Positions 25,022 to 35,051 are shown, counted from the stretch's first letter. The stretch is 64,000 nucleotides of DNA from Subsaxibacter sp. CAU 1640 (GCF_023156585.1 NZ_JALNMI010000006.1:62001-126000), one strand, 5' to 3'. The notes: generated from the sequence alone by a model not told the origin. Made by a program: numbers and translations.

Positions 25022-25057
25022 AAAAGACCTGTAAGCTCAAATACCTACAGGTCTTTT
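25022..25057. terminator. Bidirectional terminator between SDR and A2M genes
   Basis: A perfect 12-base stem (AAAAGACCTGTA and TACAGGTCTTTT) with a 12-base loop lies between the convergent SDR and alpha-2-macroglobulin genes. Confidence 0.85.
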
Positions 25058-25079
25058 ATTTTTGAATTTACCAGTATGA

Positions 25080-25123
25080 ATTACTGATTTCTGCCAACTG
25101 ATTACTGATCACTGACCACTATC
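25080..25123. repeat. Degenerate ACTGAT repeats reaching into the A2M stop codon
   Basis: Near-repeats such as ATTACTGATTTCTG, ACTGATTACTGATCACTG and ACCACTATC run through the stop codon (25109-25111) and encode the last residues of the A2M protein. Confidence 0.55.
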
Positions 25124-28100
25124 TACAGAAACCCTCACACCTTCACTATGACTACTGAATTCTGGAGCATACATACTTTGAATGGTGGTGATGCCATTGC
25201 TCATATTTCCGGCATTGTTGACACGCACATCATATTCAAAAACGTAAGTGCCTTTTGGTAAGTAGTCGAAAAAGAAATTAGTGGCAGCATCTTTGGTGCT
25301 TTCATAATAACCCAAACCATCTTGGTATTTGTATTGCGATAGCACGTTCACCGGCTCAAAGCCCGCAGCACGCATATCTTTCATATGTAAAAACTCCATA
25401 TCTCTATTGCTTCTTAACTCGATACGAACACGAACCAAATCGCCTACATTGAGTTTCGTACTTGAAGTGATTTCAGAAATTTGCTCACCACGATCAGTAT
25501 TGGTTTTTAAGAATAACTTTTTCTTCAGACTCAATGGCGTTTCTGCAGTGGTAATCTTATCCAAATCTTCAAAATACTGCCAATACAACGCGCCCCAAGC
25601 AATGCCTTCACCTTTCTTGGTCATTTGCACTGTTGACATTTCAGGTTTGACTTCGCTGCCATTCCATGCAGTTTTAAAATAGCCTGTGCCAGCTTCGACC
25701 TTGACGTTTTCAAGTTGGCGCGGTTCAATCGTTTCACCACCCACCAATATTTCCACGGCATCCGTGACACTTAACCAATCACTACCTTGCAATAACAAAG
25801 CATACACAGCTTCTGTGGTTGATTTTGTGGTGCTCCAACTGTTGGTTTGCTTGTGTTTCAATAACCATACTTTCAAGTTGTCAATGGTTTTGGTGTCGTT
25901 TTGAATTTCGCCAAAAGCTTCAATCATCAGCGCTTGCGTTTCAATAGGCGCTTGATACCAGAACCAAGAAGCCTTATTGTCTTTCCAGTACATACCTAAT
26001 TCTTCATTGGTGATGCTGGTCTCTTTTAGCGACTTCAGAATTTTATCAGAAGTAGACTTGTCTTTTGCTCTGTGTGAAACCAGTGCCATTAAACCTTTGG
26101 CGTACAGCGAACGGCTCAACCAGTATTTCTGGATTTGCGTTTGGTAATAATCAACAATCGTTTGTACCTCTTTGCTTTTGGCAATCTCCGGGAAGAAACT
26201 GCGCATATACAAATAATGCAACTGCGTATAACTCAAATGGTCTTTAGACAGGTCGACATCTTTGTTATATTTCTTCAGGTCTTTGTATTCCTTAACGAAT
26301 TCAGCATCAAGATAGTTGATGGCGTTTTGAATCATAGGTGAAGCGTCTTTCGAATCTACATTCAAATGCTTTAAATGTCCAAAACCAGTAATGATGTGTT
26401 GCGTAATATAACGATTCGATGGACCGCCTTCAAACCAAGGCCACGCACCATTGTTCATCTGATTGTTTTGAAGTTTACGCTTTGCCGAAGCCAATTCGTT
26501 GTTCATTTTATTTAAGTCGAATAGCAGCGCGATGCGTTTTTTCTGTTCCGTTTCACTTTGTGCATCACGAAGCCAAGGTGTTTCTTGTATAAGGATGTTT
26601 TTCAGCTCTTCGTTCTTTTCAAGATTTGAAAGCAAGGCATCTGTATTTCGCCACTGATTGAAAACTTCTTGAATCCTCGGATTGCTATTCGCAATATGAC
26701 TTGCCAATGCATTCGCATAATAACGAGAAAAGGTTTGCTCGTTGCAATCGTATGGATATTCCATCAAATATGGCAAGGCTTGAACGGCATACCAAGCAGG
26801 ATTAGACGTTATTTCCAACGTCAGTTTGTGGTTCTTTAAGGTGGATGAATTGTTGGTTTTCAACTTGTCCAAAGTGAAGGTTTTGGTTTCGTTGCTACGT
26901 ATCCACATAGGCAAGGTCTCTGTTACCAACATTCGATTGCTTAACACTGGCAAAGCGTTTTGCTCACCATCACTGAAGTCGCCAGCCTTTGCCACCACTT
27001 TGTATTGCACGGCATTGACATTCTCTGGAATGTTGAGGTTCCAAGACACTTGAGTGTTGCCTTTAGCATCAACAGAAAAGGTCTCGACTGCGCTCGACTT
27101 GATAAGCGTCGCCGAAATATCATCACCTGTAAACGCATCCGTCAAAATCAACGTAGCAGAACCAGATAATGCGTTATCGGTAAGATTTGAAATCTTTGTG
27201 CTGATGGTAATTTGGTCGCCGTGACGTAAGAATCGAGGTGCATTTGGGATGACCATCAGTTCTTTTTGGGTAACCATTTCCATTGAGGTTGTGGCGCTTT
27301 CCAAGTTCTTGGTGTGTGCCAAGAGTTGCAATTTCCAAGACGTCAATGCTTCAGGTGTTGTAAAACTAAAACTGACATTACCTTCTGCATCAGTTTGCAA
27401 TTGTGGAAAGAAAAATGACGTTTCGTTGAGGTTTTTACGGACGGCAATGTTGTCGAAAGATTCTTTTTCTTCTTTTTTAATTATTTCAGCCGTGATATTT
27501 CCTCCACTTTGTTCAGTTCTTGAATTAAAAACCAATGCTTTTTTGCTTTCTGTTCTGAAATCTTCATAACCTGCATCTAACTCTGCTTCTTCCACCATCA
27601 TCACAGCATCAGCTTTTACTTGAACTCCACTTGGTGCATAAGCACGCCTGGTTTCATAAAGTAAACCATCATACCCAAAATAAAACCCAAACCAATTCAA
27701 TTCATCATAATATTGTGATGGATAGCCTTTGTAATCAGAATTGTCAAAGTAGATACTGAAACTGTTGATGCCAAAGCTTCGGCCTGCATTGCGTCTAGAG
27801 TACGAATTGTAAATCGGTTGCACAAGAGGCGAAAAACTCCAATCGTGTGGTGTGAACTGATCCAATGATTTATCATACATACTTGCCAAGAGTTCAGCGC
27901 TGACTTTGTCGCCCTTCGGACCTTTGATTTTGAAGCTCCAAGTTTCTTCTGCACCTGGTTGCAATTTATCTCTAAAGGTGACAGTTTCAATTTGCAAATC
28001 TGTTTTTGGATAAGGAACACTAATATTAACCGTTCCCGAATCAAAGCTATTGAATGCGGCATAACTGTAATGCACGGAAAAACCACCCAAGTCTTCCTTG

Positions 28101-31100
28101 GCAACAGGAATGGCAATGGTCTTTTTATTATTGCTCAACGGGATAATAAAGGTTTTGACAATGCTGTGGTCTTTTTCAACATCAACCGTTACCGTCATAT
28201 CTTCTGCGGAAGAACCAAAGGTCAGCAACACGTTTTCACCGATACTGTATGCGTTTTTATCAGTCGTCACACTAAACAATTGTTGGTCAGCAAGTGTTTT
28301 GTCATCATCGTCAAATAAGGTTGTAATCGCCTCTTCTTTAATCTCTTGACCGAATTTATCCTTGCTTTCCAACACAATCACATAGCGACCCGATTCCCAC
28401 TTTTTGATGTTGCCCAATTCCAATTCTTTTGACTTGGAGGTGTCAAACGTGGTATCGAGTACCAACGTGCCTTTCTCCCAAGTGTTTGGGTTATGCTCAT
28501 CATCATAAGCTTCGTGCGGAAACATTACCTTGAACTCCTCTTTGGTCATCGACCTAAAGTCTGGTGCTGCCCAAGGTCGAGGCCTCAAGACTGCTTGAGG
28601 CGCTTTGAGTTTGTAAATTTTAATGCTGCCAGTGGCTGGAACAAATTCACCATTAAGATTACGTGTATCAATGGAGAGTTTATGGTCTTTTTTGGTTTTA
28701 TCCAGTTGCTCGGCAACGTTGATGGTTGCCAACAAGGTATGATAACCAACGTTGACAATGGTTGTGGCGCTTCTGGTTTCACCATTGATATCCGTAACGT
28801 CTGCTGTGACTTCATATTGAAATACAGGCAGGTTATTTTGATCCACACTTTCATCTGGAATGGCTTTAAAGATGATTTCGAACTCACCTTTTTCATTGGT
28901 AACACCTTCACCATAGGCGATTTCTTGCGGTTCACTGTTATACCAAGGGCGTCTCCAATAATACCACGAAGGATATTGCACTTGTCTACTCACACGATAC
29001 ACTACTTTTGCATCCGTTATATTGCTGCCAGCGTAGGCGAGCGCTGTTCCTTTAACGGTAATGGAATCATTGACTTTGAATGTTTCGGTAATAGGTTCAA
29101 ACTTGGTTTCAAATTTCGGACGTTTGTATTCTTCCACCGAAAAATATGTGGCAGCAGTTACACCAGCAAAAAACTCAATGGTAAATTGTCCCGTTAATCC
29201 ATCACTTGGTAAAATAAATTCACCAGCCACAGAACCAAATTCATTGGTCTTCACTTTCAATTCCTTAATGACTTCACGATTGACATTGTATAGTACCACT
29301 TTGCTATCCAAGTTGGGCGTTACCTGCGATTTCCCATTTTCTGTGCTCATCGCAATACCTTTAAAATACACCACTTGACCAGGTCGGTAAATGCTTCTGT
29401 CCGTGAACAAAAAGGCATTGTGCTGAACAGGTTTCTCTTGGTTGTTCTTGTAATATTGGGTCACATAATAGTCTTCAACATAAGCCACATCATCATTGTG
29501 ATGAATCTCCATATCCAAATCAATCAGACGATTGGTATTCTTGGTAATAGTGAATTGCCCATTACTGTCTGTAGTTTTGGTTTCATTCGTAACGGGACCG
29601 TTGTATTTATTTTTATAAGATAGTTTGACGGTTGCCCCAGAAAGTGGTTTGCCGTTATTTCTATCAATGACTTGAAATATTTCTTTGGTGTTTTCAGAAG
29701 TGTTCACCAAAGCAATATTCGTCACCTGAATGGTTCTGTGAGCAAAGAAATTGGAATCACTATTAGGCTTGGAAGCCACGATGAGGTACGTTCCGTTTGA
29801 TAATTTAGGAATAACAACTTCTATGGAATGATCTTGATAATCCGACTCGTTTTTGAGTGTACTTTGAAATTGTTTGGTAGCAGTCAACTTACTGATGAAA
29901 GCCCATTGTTCTTCCTTGCGATATATCTGTTTGAACTTATCTGATTGACTTCTGGAGAAGGCGTATATTTTGAACTGTAGCTGCTCCAGATTTTTATAGG
30001 TCACGTCCATCAACGCATTTTGCTGTATCGGAAGACGGTTTTCAGACAAAATGAGCAAGGACGGTTGAAGTATTTCCTGCTTTAAAACCTCACATTTTTG
30101 TGCGCCAAGGCTTTTGGGGAATTTAGCAATCACTGCATTGCAAAACTCCAAGGCTTCTTTTATTTTCCAACGATGTTCTTCATTGGTTTTAGGTTGATAC
30201 GTTTCGCCTTGTTCGAAGTATAAAGATGCTATCTCAAAATCATACAATCCTGATACGGCATTGTCCTTGTATTGATTACTTGAATTTTTTAAGGTTTGAA
30301 GATAGACTTCATCTTTGTTAGTGACTGTGGTATTTGTTCTGACGAACTTCAATCGGTCGATATCCACATCTACCAAAGCATCGGTATTATTCTCTTTTAA
30401 ATGAAAGGCAATCAGCTTTTGATACAATTTGAGCGCATTCAATTGTAATGAGGTAGAATCTTGAGAAGTGATGCTTAACTTAGTGAAAGCCTTAGCATCA
30501 GACAAATAATCAGCGTTGTCGATAATAAATTTATAAGCTGGCTTGGTAATGCTGTTTTCATCCGATTCATAAAACTCCAGGGCGTTGTGTGCCAACAGGT
30601 CATAAAGCGTTGGCCTAAAAGTTTTTGAGCCCTTTTGTTCCGTAAGAATGGCACTGTAGCTTTCTAATTTTGTTTGTTGCAACAGTGTTTCGCTTGCTAA
30701 CGACTTCTGAAAATAGAGCTGTATTTCATCAAACAAGGTCTGCAAATCCCAAGTCTGAAAGTCGGTTGCATCCACTTTCGAAGCCGTGTTGGTGCGATTG
30801 TAAAACTTCCATCGGTTCTGTTGAAAATACTGCCAATACATCGTAGCCAGCATATTCTCCAGCACATTGGTAGTAGGGGCTTCACTGCTGGCAATAGCCT
30901 TTTTGAAATCATCCATCACTTTTAATTGCGCTTCCTCTTCAAGTGTCATCGCATATTTGCTTTGATAAATGAGCGTCTTTATTTGCTGTGGCGCATTCTT
31001 ATCCTTCTTGGCTTGAACGGCTATTTGATTGACAATGTCCAATGCTGACTTTGGCAAACCATCATTTTCTAACTTTTCGACTTTTTCCCATAGGTCATTG

Positions 31101-31171
31101 TAATCTTTGGATTGAGCTTGTGAAGTGTGTGCAAATAATATAATCATTAGGGTGGATAAGAAATATTTCAT
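25109..31171 (-). CDS. Bacterial alpha-2-macroglobulin family protein
   Basis: The start is taken at MKYFLSTLMI, which gives a signal peptide cleaved after 'HTSQA'; the 2020-residue protein is thus exported. The middle has macroglobulin domains (MG2-like 'SIYRPGQVVYFKG'). The thioester motif CNEQ (CxEQ) lies at residues 1476-1479 within 'YPYDCNEQTFSRYY'. A2M proteins trap proteases that cleave their bait region; in Bacteroidota large forms of about 2000 residues are common. No penicillin-binding protein partner is adjacent. Whether it is anchored is unclear, as no lipobox is seen. Confidence 0.93.
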   Translation of the reverse strand: MKYFLSTLMIILFAHTSQAQSKDYNDLWEKVEKLENDGLPKSALDIVNQIAVQAKKDKNAPQQIKTLIYQSKYAMTLEEEAQLKVMDDFKKAIASSEAPTTNVLENMLATMYWQYFQQNRWKFYNRTNTASKVDATDFQTWDLQTLFDEIQLYFQKSLASETLLQQTKLESYSAILTEQKGSKTFRPTLYDLLAHNALEFYESDENSITKPAYKFIIDNADYLSDAKAFTKLSITSQDSTSLQLNALKLYQKLIAFHLKENNTDALVDVDIDRLKFVRTNTTVTNKDEVYLQTLKNSSNQYKDNAVSGLYDFEIASLYFEQGETYQPKTNEEHRWKIKEALEFCNAVIAKFPKSLGAQKCEVLKQEILQPSLLILSENRLPIQQNALMDVTYKNLEQLQFKIYAFSRSQSDKFKQIYRKEEQWAFISKLTATKQFQSTLKNESDYQDHSIEVVIPKLSNGTYLIVASKPNSDSNFFAHRTIQVTNIALVNTSENTKEIFQVIDRNNGKPLSGATVKLSYKNKYNGPVTNETKTTDSNGQFTITKNTNRLIDLDMEIHHNDDVAYVEDYYVTQYYKNNQEKPVQHNAFLFTDRSIYRPGQVVYFKGIAMSTENGKSQVTPNLDSKVVLYNVNREVIKELKVKTNEFGSVAGEFILPSDGLTGQFTIEFFAGVTAATYFSVEEYKRPKFETKFEPITETFKVNDSITVKGTALAYAGSNITDAKVVYRVSRQVQYPSWYYWRRPWYNSEPQEIAYGEGVTNEKGEFEIIFKAIPDESVDQNNLPVFQYEVTADVTDINGETRSATTIVNVGYHTLLATINVAEQLDKTKKDHKLSIDTRNLNGEFVPATGSIKIYKLKAPQAVLRPRPWAAPDFRSMTKEEFKVMFPHEAYDDEHNPNTWEKGTLVLDTTFDTSKSKELELGNIKKWESGRYVIVLESKDKFGQEIKEEAITTLFDDDDKTLADQQLFSVTTDKNAYSIGENVLLTFGSSAEDMTVTVDVEKDHSIVKTFIIPLSNNKKTIAIPVAKEDLGGFSVHYSYAAFNSFDSGTVNISVPYPKTDLQIETVTFRDKLQPGAEETWSFKIKGPKGDKVSAELLASMYDKSLDQFTPHDWSFSPLVQPIYNSYSRRNAGRSFGINSFSIYFDNSDYKGYPSQYYDELNWFGFYFGYDGLLYETRRAYAPSGVQVKADAVMMVEEAELDAGYEDFRTESKKALVFNSRTEQSGGNITAEIIKKEEKESFDNIAVRKNLNETSFFFPQLQTDAEGNVSFSFTTPEALTSWKLQLLAHTKNLESATTSMEMVTQKELMVIPNAPRFLRHGDQITISTKISNLTDNALSGSATLILTDAFTGDDISATLIKSSAVETFSVDAKGNTQVSWNLNIPENVNAVQYKVVAKAGDFSDGEQNALPVLSNRMLVTETLPMWIRSNETKTFTLDKLKTNNSSTLKNHKLTLEITSNPAWYAVQALPYLMEYPYDCNEQTFSRYYANALASHIANSNPRIQEVFNQWRNTDALLSNLEKNEELKNILIQETPWLRDAQSETEQKKRIALLFDLNKMNNELASAKRKLQNNQMNNGAWPWFEGGPSNRYITQHIITGFGHLKHLNVDSKDASPMIQNAINYLDAEFVKEYKDLKKYNKDVDLSKDHLSYTQLHYLYMRSFFPEIAKSKEVQTIVDYYQTQIQKYWLSRSLYAKGLMALVSHRAKDKSTSDKILKSLKETSITNEELGMYWKDNKASWFWYQAPIETQALMIEAFGEIQNDTKTIDNLKVWLLKHKQTNSWSTTKSTTEAVYALLLQGSDWLSVTDAVEILVGGETIEPRQLENVKVEAGTGYFKTAWNGSEVKPEMSTVQMTKKGEGIAWGALYWQYFEDLDKITTAETPLSLKKKLFLKTNTDRGEQISEITSSTKLNVGDLVRVRIELRSNRDMEFLHMKDMRAAGFEPVNVLSQYKYQDGLGYYESTKDAATNFFFDYLPKGTYVFEYDVRVNNAGNMSNGITTIQSMYAPEFSSHSEGVRVSVDSGQ

Positions 31172-31370
31172 TGTTTGACAGTGTTTGTTGATGTTCGTTT
31201 CATCAGTTCTCTGCAATATAAATGCCAATCTTTAGTTTTCACAAAGAGAATGAGCGAACCTGGGTTTTCAATGAGTGAAGGCAAGGTTTTTGTCATTAAA
31301 GGTTTTATATTTGATTCCTTAAAGTTAAATCAAATAAACCATTCTTGGTCCTTTTTTCGTACCTACTTAT

Positions 31371-32324
31371 ATGAAAGTATTGTTATTTTTTTTGCTAGTG
31401 CCTCTGATGCTTTTGGGACAGTCTGAATTGTCAGATGTTGAACGAATGCTTGAGCAAAAGCAATTCGCAAAGGCACAAACCACAATGGAATCTTATGTTA
31501 AAAACAATCCGAATGATTTAAAAGGGATTGAGCTTTTAGGAGATGCGTACGGTCAGCAACAGAAGTGGGACGATGCCATCACACAATACAAACGTTTGGT
31601 AGACGCCAATCCCAAATCAGCCAATTACCATTACAAATATGGTGGTGCTTTGGGGATGAAAGCGTTAAAAGTAAGCAAGCTAAAAGCGGTAGGGATGATT
31701 GGCGATATCAAAGACGCTTTTCATACGGCTGCAAACCTCGACCCCAAGCACATTGACGCGCGTTGGGCACTTGTGGAACTTTATATACAATTACCTGGCA
31801 TTGTGGGTGGTAGTGTCGATAAAGCGTTGACTTATGCCAATGAACTCGAGAAGCTTTCTAAAGTAGATGGTTATTTGGCGAAAGGCTATATCTACGAATA
31901 TGATGACGAACCAGAACTGGCAGAGAAATACTATAAAATGGCCATCACCGAAGGTGGCTCAATGACCTGTTATGAAAAGTTGACTAACTTCTATGAGAAG
32001 CAAAAGCAACCCGAAAAAGCCATTGCCAACATTCAAGCCAATCATGATGTGCACAAACGCAATGCGCTTCACTATCAAATAGGCAAAGTAGCTGCTGAAT
32101 ACAATGTGGAACTTGCTAAAGGCGAACAATGTTTGCACACCTATGTCAAAAACTATTCGGCTGCAGATGGCGTGCCAAAAGCTTGGGCTTATTATAGATT
32201 GGCCCAAATCTATAAACACAAACGCAACAAATCGGAGGCGTTGAAATATATTGACATTGCCATTGCGGAGCTTCCAGATATCAAACCGTTTAAGGAAGAG
32301 AAAACTGCCATATTGAAATTATAA
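31371..32324 (+). CDS. Exported TPR-repeat protein
   Basis: This 317-residue protein has a signal peptide (residues 1-17) and TPR helices across its length ('LLGDAYGQQQKWDDAITQYKRLVDANP', 'AYYRLAQIYKHKRNKSEALKYIDIAIAELP'). TPR proteins mediate protein contacts; the partner is unknown. It diverges from the A2M gene with 199 bases between the starts, so shared regulation is possible. Confidence 0.88.
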   Translation: MKVLLFFLLVPLMLLGQSELSDVERMLEQKQFAKAQTTMESYVKNNPNDLKGIELLGDAYGQQQKWDDAITQYKRLVDANPKSANYHYKYGGALGMKALKVSKLKAVGMIGDIKDAFHTAANLDPKHIDARWALVELYIQLPGIVGGSVDKALTYANELEKLSKVDGYLAKGYIYEYDDEPELAEKYYKMAITEGGSMTCYEKLTNFYEKQKQPEKAIANIQANHDVHKRNALHYQIGKVAAEYNVELAKGEQCLHTYVKNYSAADGVPKAWAYYRLAQIYKHKRNKSEALKYIDIAIAELPDIKPFKEEKTAILKL

Positions 32325-32388
32325 CCTTTGCTGCGCTTTGTTTTCAAATTCCTGTGGGTTTGCCCTTCAAACTTCCAAAGCAAAATCC

Positions 32389-32396
32389 TATATTTG
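32389..32396 (+). promoter_or_regulatory. Candidate -7 box of mpl
   Basis: TATATTTG fits TAnnTTTG and lies 19 bases before the mpl start. A TTTG at 32359-32362 is 26 bases away, longer than the usual spacing. Confidence 0.4.
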
Positions 32397-32415
32397 AAGA
32401 CTACAAAACAGGAGT

Positions 32416-33771
32416 ATGAATGTACATTTTATAGCGATAGGAGGCAGTGCAATGCACAACCTCGCTTTGGCACTTCACAATAAAGGATATAGAGTTACAG
32501 GAAGTGATGATGAAATCTTCGAACCTTCAAAATCACGATTGAAAGCCAAAGGCTTATTGCCAGAACCTTACGGATGGTTTCCAGAGAAAATCCATACAAT
32601 GCTGGACGCGGTAGTACTTGGTATGCACGCCAAGGCCGACAATCCAGAACTTGTGAAAGCACAAAGCCTAGGACTTAAAATCTATAGCTATCCAGAGTTT
32701 TTGTACGAACAATCCAAACACAAAACCCGTGTGGTGATTGGTGGCAGTCACGGTAAAACAACCATTACCTCTATGATTCTTCACGTAATGCACTATCACG
32801 ATAAGGATGTCGATTATATGGTAGGTGCACAGCTGGAAGGTTTTGATGTAATGGTGAAATTGACTGAAGAGAATGACTTTATGGTCTTGGAAGGTGATGA
32901 GTATTTGAGTTCGCCGATTGATAGACGCCCGAAGTTTCACTTGTACCAACCCAATATTGCCTTATTGAGCGGCATTGCTTGGGACCATATTAATGTGTTT
33001 CCGACCTATGATAATTATGTTGAGCAATTCAAGATATTTGTGGATAGTATCGTAAAAGGCGGAAGCATCACTTACAATGCTGAAGATCCAGAAGTGGTGA
33101 GGGTCGTGGAAGCTTCAGAAAATACTATACGCAAACTGCCATACCATACACCAGATTATGCGGTGGAAGATGGCCAGACGCTTTTGGAAACGCCAGAAGG
33201 ACCATTGCCTATTGAAGTCTTCGGTAAGCATAACCTGAACAATTTAGCAGGTGCCAAATGGATCTGTCAGCATATGGGCATTGATGAAGATGATTTCTAC
33301 GAAGCCATTGCCACGTTTAAAGGTGCCAGCAAACGACTCGAAAAGATAGCCGAAAGTAGAAAAAGTGTGGCTTATAAAGATTTTGCGCATTCGCCAAGTA
33401 AAGTGGAAGCGACTACAAAGGCGGTCAAAGAACAGTACAGTGATCGTACCTTGGTAGCCTGTTTGGAACTGCACACCTACAGCAGTCTCAATGCCGAATT
33501 CTTAAAGGAATACAAAGGAGCTTTGGATGCAGCAGATGTAGCTGTGGTATTCTATTCACCGCATGCTGTTGAAATAAAGAAGTTGGAAGAAGTGACCCAC
33601 GAACAGATTGCCTCTGCCTTTGAACGTGATGATTTGATGATTTATACTAATCCAGAAGCGTTTAAAGATTTTCTCTTTTCGCAAAACTTCGATAACAAAG
33701 CCTTATTGCTGATGAGTTCCGGTAATTACGGTGGATTGAACTTTGATGAGGTAAAGGAGTTGATTAAATAA
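32416..33771 (+). CDS. mpl: UDP-MurNAc:murein tripeptide ligase (Mpl)
   Basis: Mpl reattaches recycled L-Ala-gamma-D-Glu-meso-DAP to UDP-MurNAc, a step of peptidoglycan recycling. The 451-residue Mur ligase starts with 'HFIAIGGSAMHNLALALHNKGYRVTGSDDEIFEPSK', which tells Mpl from MurC, and has the ATP-binding GGSHGKTT at residues 109-116 plus 'HSPSKVEAT' and 'LELHTYSSLN'. The length suits Mpl. It is followed directly by a 7-base repeat array. Confidence 0.95.
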   Translation: MNVHFIAIGGSAMHNLALALHNKGYRVTGSDDEIFEPSKSRLKAKGLLPEPYGWFPEKIHTMLDAVVLGMHAKADNPELVKAQSLGLKIYSYPEFLYEQSKHKTRVVIGGSHGKTTITSMILHVMHYHDKDVDYMVGAQLEGFDVMVKLTEENDFMVLEGDEYLSSPIDRRPKFHLYQPNIALLSGIAWDHINVFPTYDNYVEQFKIFVDSIVKGGSITYNAEDPEVVRVVEASENTIRKLPYHTPDYAVEDGQTLLETPEGPLPIEVFGKHNLNNLAGAKWICQHMGIDEDDFYEAIATFKGASKRLEKIAESRKSVAYKDFAHSPSKVEATTKAVKEQYSDRTLVACLELHTYSSLNAEFLKEYKGALDAADVAVVFYSPHAVEIKKLEEVTHEQIASAFERDDLMIYTNPEAFKDFLFSQNFDNKALLLMSSGNYGGLNFDEVKELIK

Positions 33772-33782
33772 TGAATAGTTTT

Positions 33783-33824
33783 GTCTAACGTCTAACGTCT
33801 AACGTCTAACGTCTAAAGTCTAAT
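33783..33824. repeat. Six 7-base tandem repeats GTCTAAC
   Basis: Four copies of GTCTAAC followed by GTCTAAA and GTCTAAT form an exact 7-base array. It starts 11 bases after the mpl stop, and its last unit supplies the TAG stop of the convergent VOC gene. Confidence 0.95.
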
Positions 33825-34188
33825 CATTAAACTGCCCAAAATGCCACAGCACACCACTTGGGTCGTGTACAAAGCATTCACTGCCCCAATCGAGGTGAAC
33901 GATAGGCTTTACTATCACGTTTCCATATTGTGAAGGCAAATCAAGAGCGATTAATTCTTTATAAAACTGTTCCACGTCTTCAACTTCCATAAAGACCATC
34001 GTATTATCTACCCAATCTTTCACATAATACGCTTGAAGGTAAAAAGACAACTTACCACTATGAAAGACTGAAAAGTCAGGGCCCAATACATTTTCCTTAA
34101 AGCCTAAATCTCTATAAAAACTTCTTGAAATATTAAAATTCTTACTGCCTATAAAAGGTCTCATAGACCTACCGTTGTGTTGCATCAC
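33820..34188 (-). CDS. VOC (glyoxalase/bleomycin resistance) family protein
   Basis: This 122-residue protein has the VOC fold pattern: 'GSKNFNISRSFYRDLGF' in the first half, 'MVFMEVEDVEQFYKEL' in the second and 'HDPSGVLWHF' at the end. Such proteins bind metal and act as lyases, isomerases or antibiotic-binding proteins; the substrate is not evident. The start could also be a later Met (MRPFIGS, residue 9). The PAP2 gene lies 57 bases upstream on the same strand. Confidence 0.85.
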   Translation of the reverse strand: MMQHNGRSMRPFIGSKNFNISRSFYRDLGFKENVLGPDFSVFHSGKLSFYLQAYYVKDWVDNTMVFMEVEDVEQFYKELIALDLPSQYGNVIVKPIVHLDWGSECFVHDPSGVLWHFGQFND

Positions 34189-34245
34189 ATATGTGTTTAG
34201 ATAATCAATCTAAAAATACAAAAAGAATCAATAATACTATAGAAA

Positions 34246-34974
34246 TTAGGTGCGAGGGTCGCGGCGGAATACTTCAATCAAGTCAAACACCAAAATACAG
34301 AAAATAACCCAAATAAACCCAGCAATATAACCACCAGCAATGTCCGACGGAAAGTGAACTCCCAAATAAATACGACTGATGCCAATGCTAAATATCAAAA
34401 TCATAAACAGTAATATCAAACCAGTCTTTAAGTATTTGTTTTTAACAAAACGATAGACCAAATAGGATAAAAACCCGTAGAACGCCATGGCCGCCATCGC
34501 GTGTCCACTAGGGTAACTTAAGGTTTCAACCACCACGAGATGTTCTATATCTGGGCGTGCGCGGTCTACAAAGCGCTTTAATACGACGTTTGATAAGCTG
34601 GCCAATGCCAATACCACAATGGATTGTATCATCAGTTTCCAACGGTTGAGGGCTTTAAAAAACACAAAACTGCACAGCACCAAAACAATGAGATAACCAT
34701 ACACATCACCCAAATGCGTTACGAAAGTTAAATATTCCGTAAGCATGGGAGATCGATAGGAAATCACATATTCTGTAATTTGAAAATCGTAATCAGCTAG
34801 GGCTTTGCTTTTGAGCGTATCCGTTAATTCAATGAAGAGGTTGATGCCACCTACTACCACTATCAATGCGATTACTACAGTGATGATATAGGGCAACTTG
34901 ACATCATACTGATGAAATCTGCGGACTAACACCTCACGGAGTTTTCGTAATAATGCAATAAGCGCCTTTCTCAT
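34246..34974 (-). CDS. PAP2 family membrane phosphatase
   Basis: This 242-residue protein has about six membrane helices and the three PAP2 motifs: K133 with RARP at 138-141, PSGH at 155-158 and SRIYLGVHFPSD at 200-211. The family hydrolyses lipid phosphates such as undecaprenyl pyrophosphate or phosphatidic acid at the membrane; the exact substrate is unknown. An extended N-terminal basic part precedes the first helix. The VOC gene follows on the same strand. Confidence 0.93.
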   Translation of the reverse strand: MRKALIALLRKLREVLVRRFHQYDVKLPYIITVVIALIVVVGGINLFIELTDTLKSKALADYDFQITEYVISYRSPMLTEYLTFVTHLGDVYGYLIVLVLCSFVFFKALNRWKLMIQSIVVLALASLSNVVLKRFVDRARPDIEHLVVVETLSYPSGHAMAAMAFYGFLSYLVYRFVKNKYLKTGLILLFMILIFSIGISRIYLGVHFPSDIAGGYIAGFIWVIFCILVFDLIEVFRRDPRT

Positions 34975-35051
34975 GAAATTGGGACTACGGAGTTTGAAGT
35001 GTTAAAGATAACGCATTTTAGTAATTGAGAAAACATGAGTCATTAGTGACA

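Noticed and set aside
28493-29197. 234-codon plus-strand frame inside the A2M gene
   Set aside because: It lies fully antisense to a well-supported coding region and shows no domain pattern; it is a shadow.
33783-33824. Tandem array considered as a CRISPR
   Set aside because: Units are 7 bases with no spacers and no cas gene is near; it is a simple tandem repeat.
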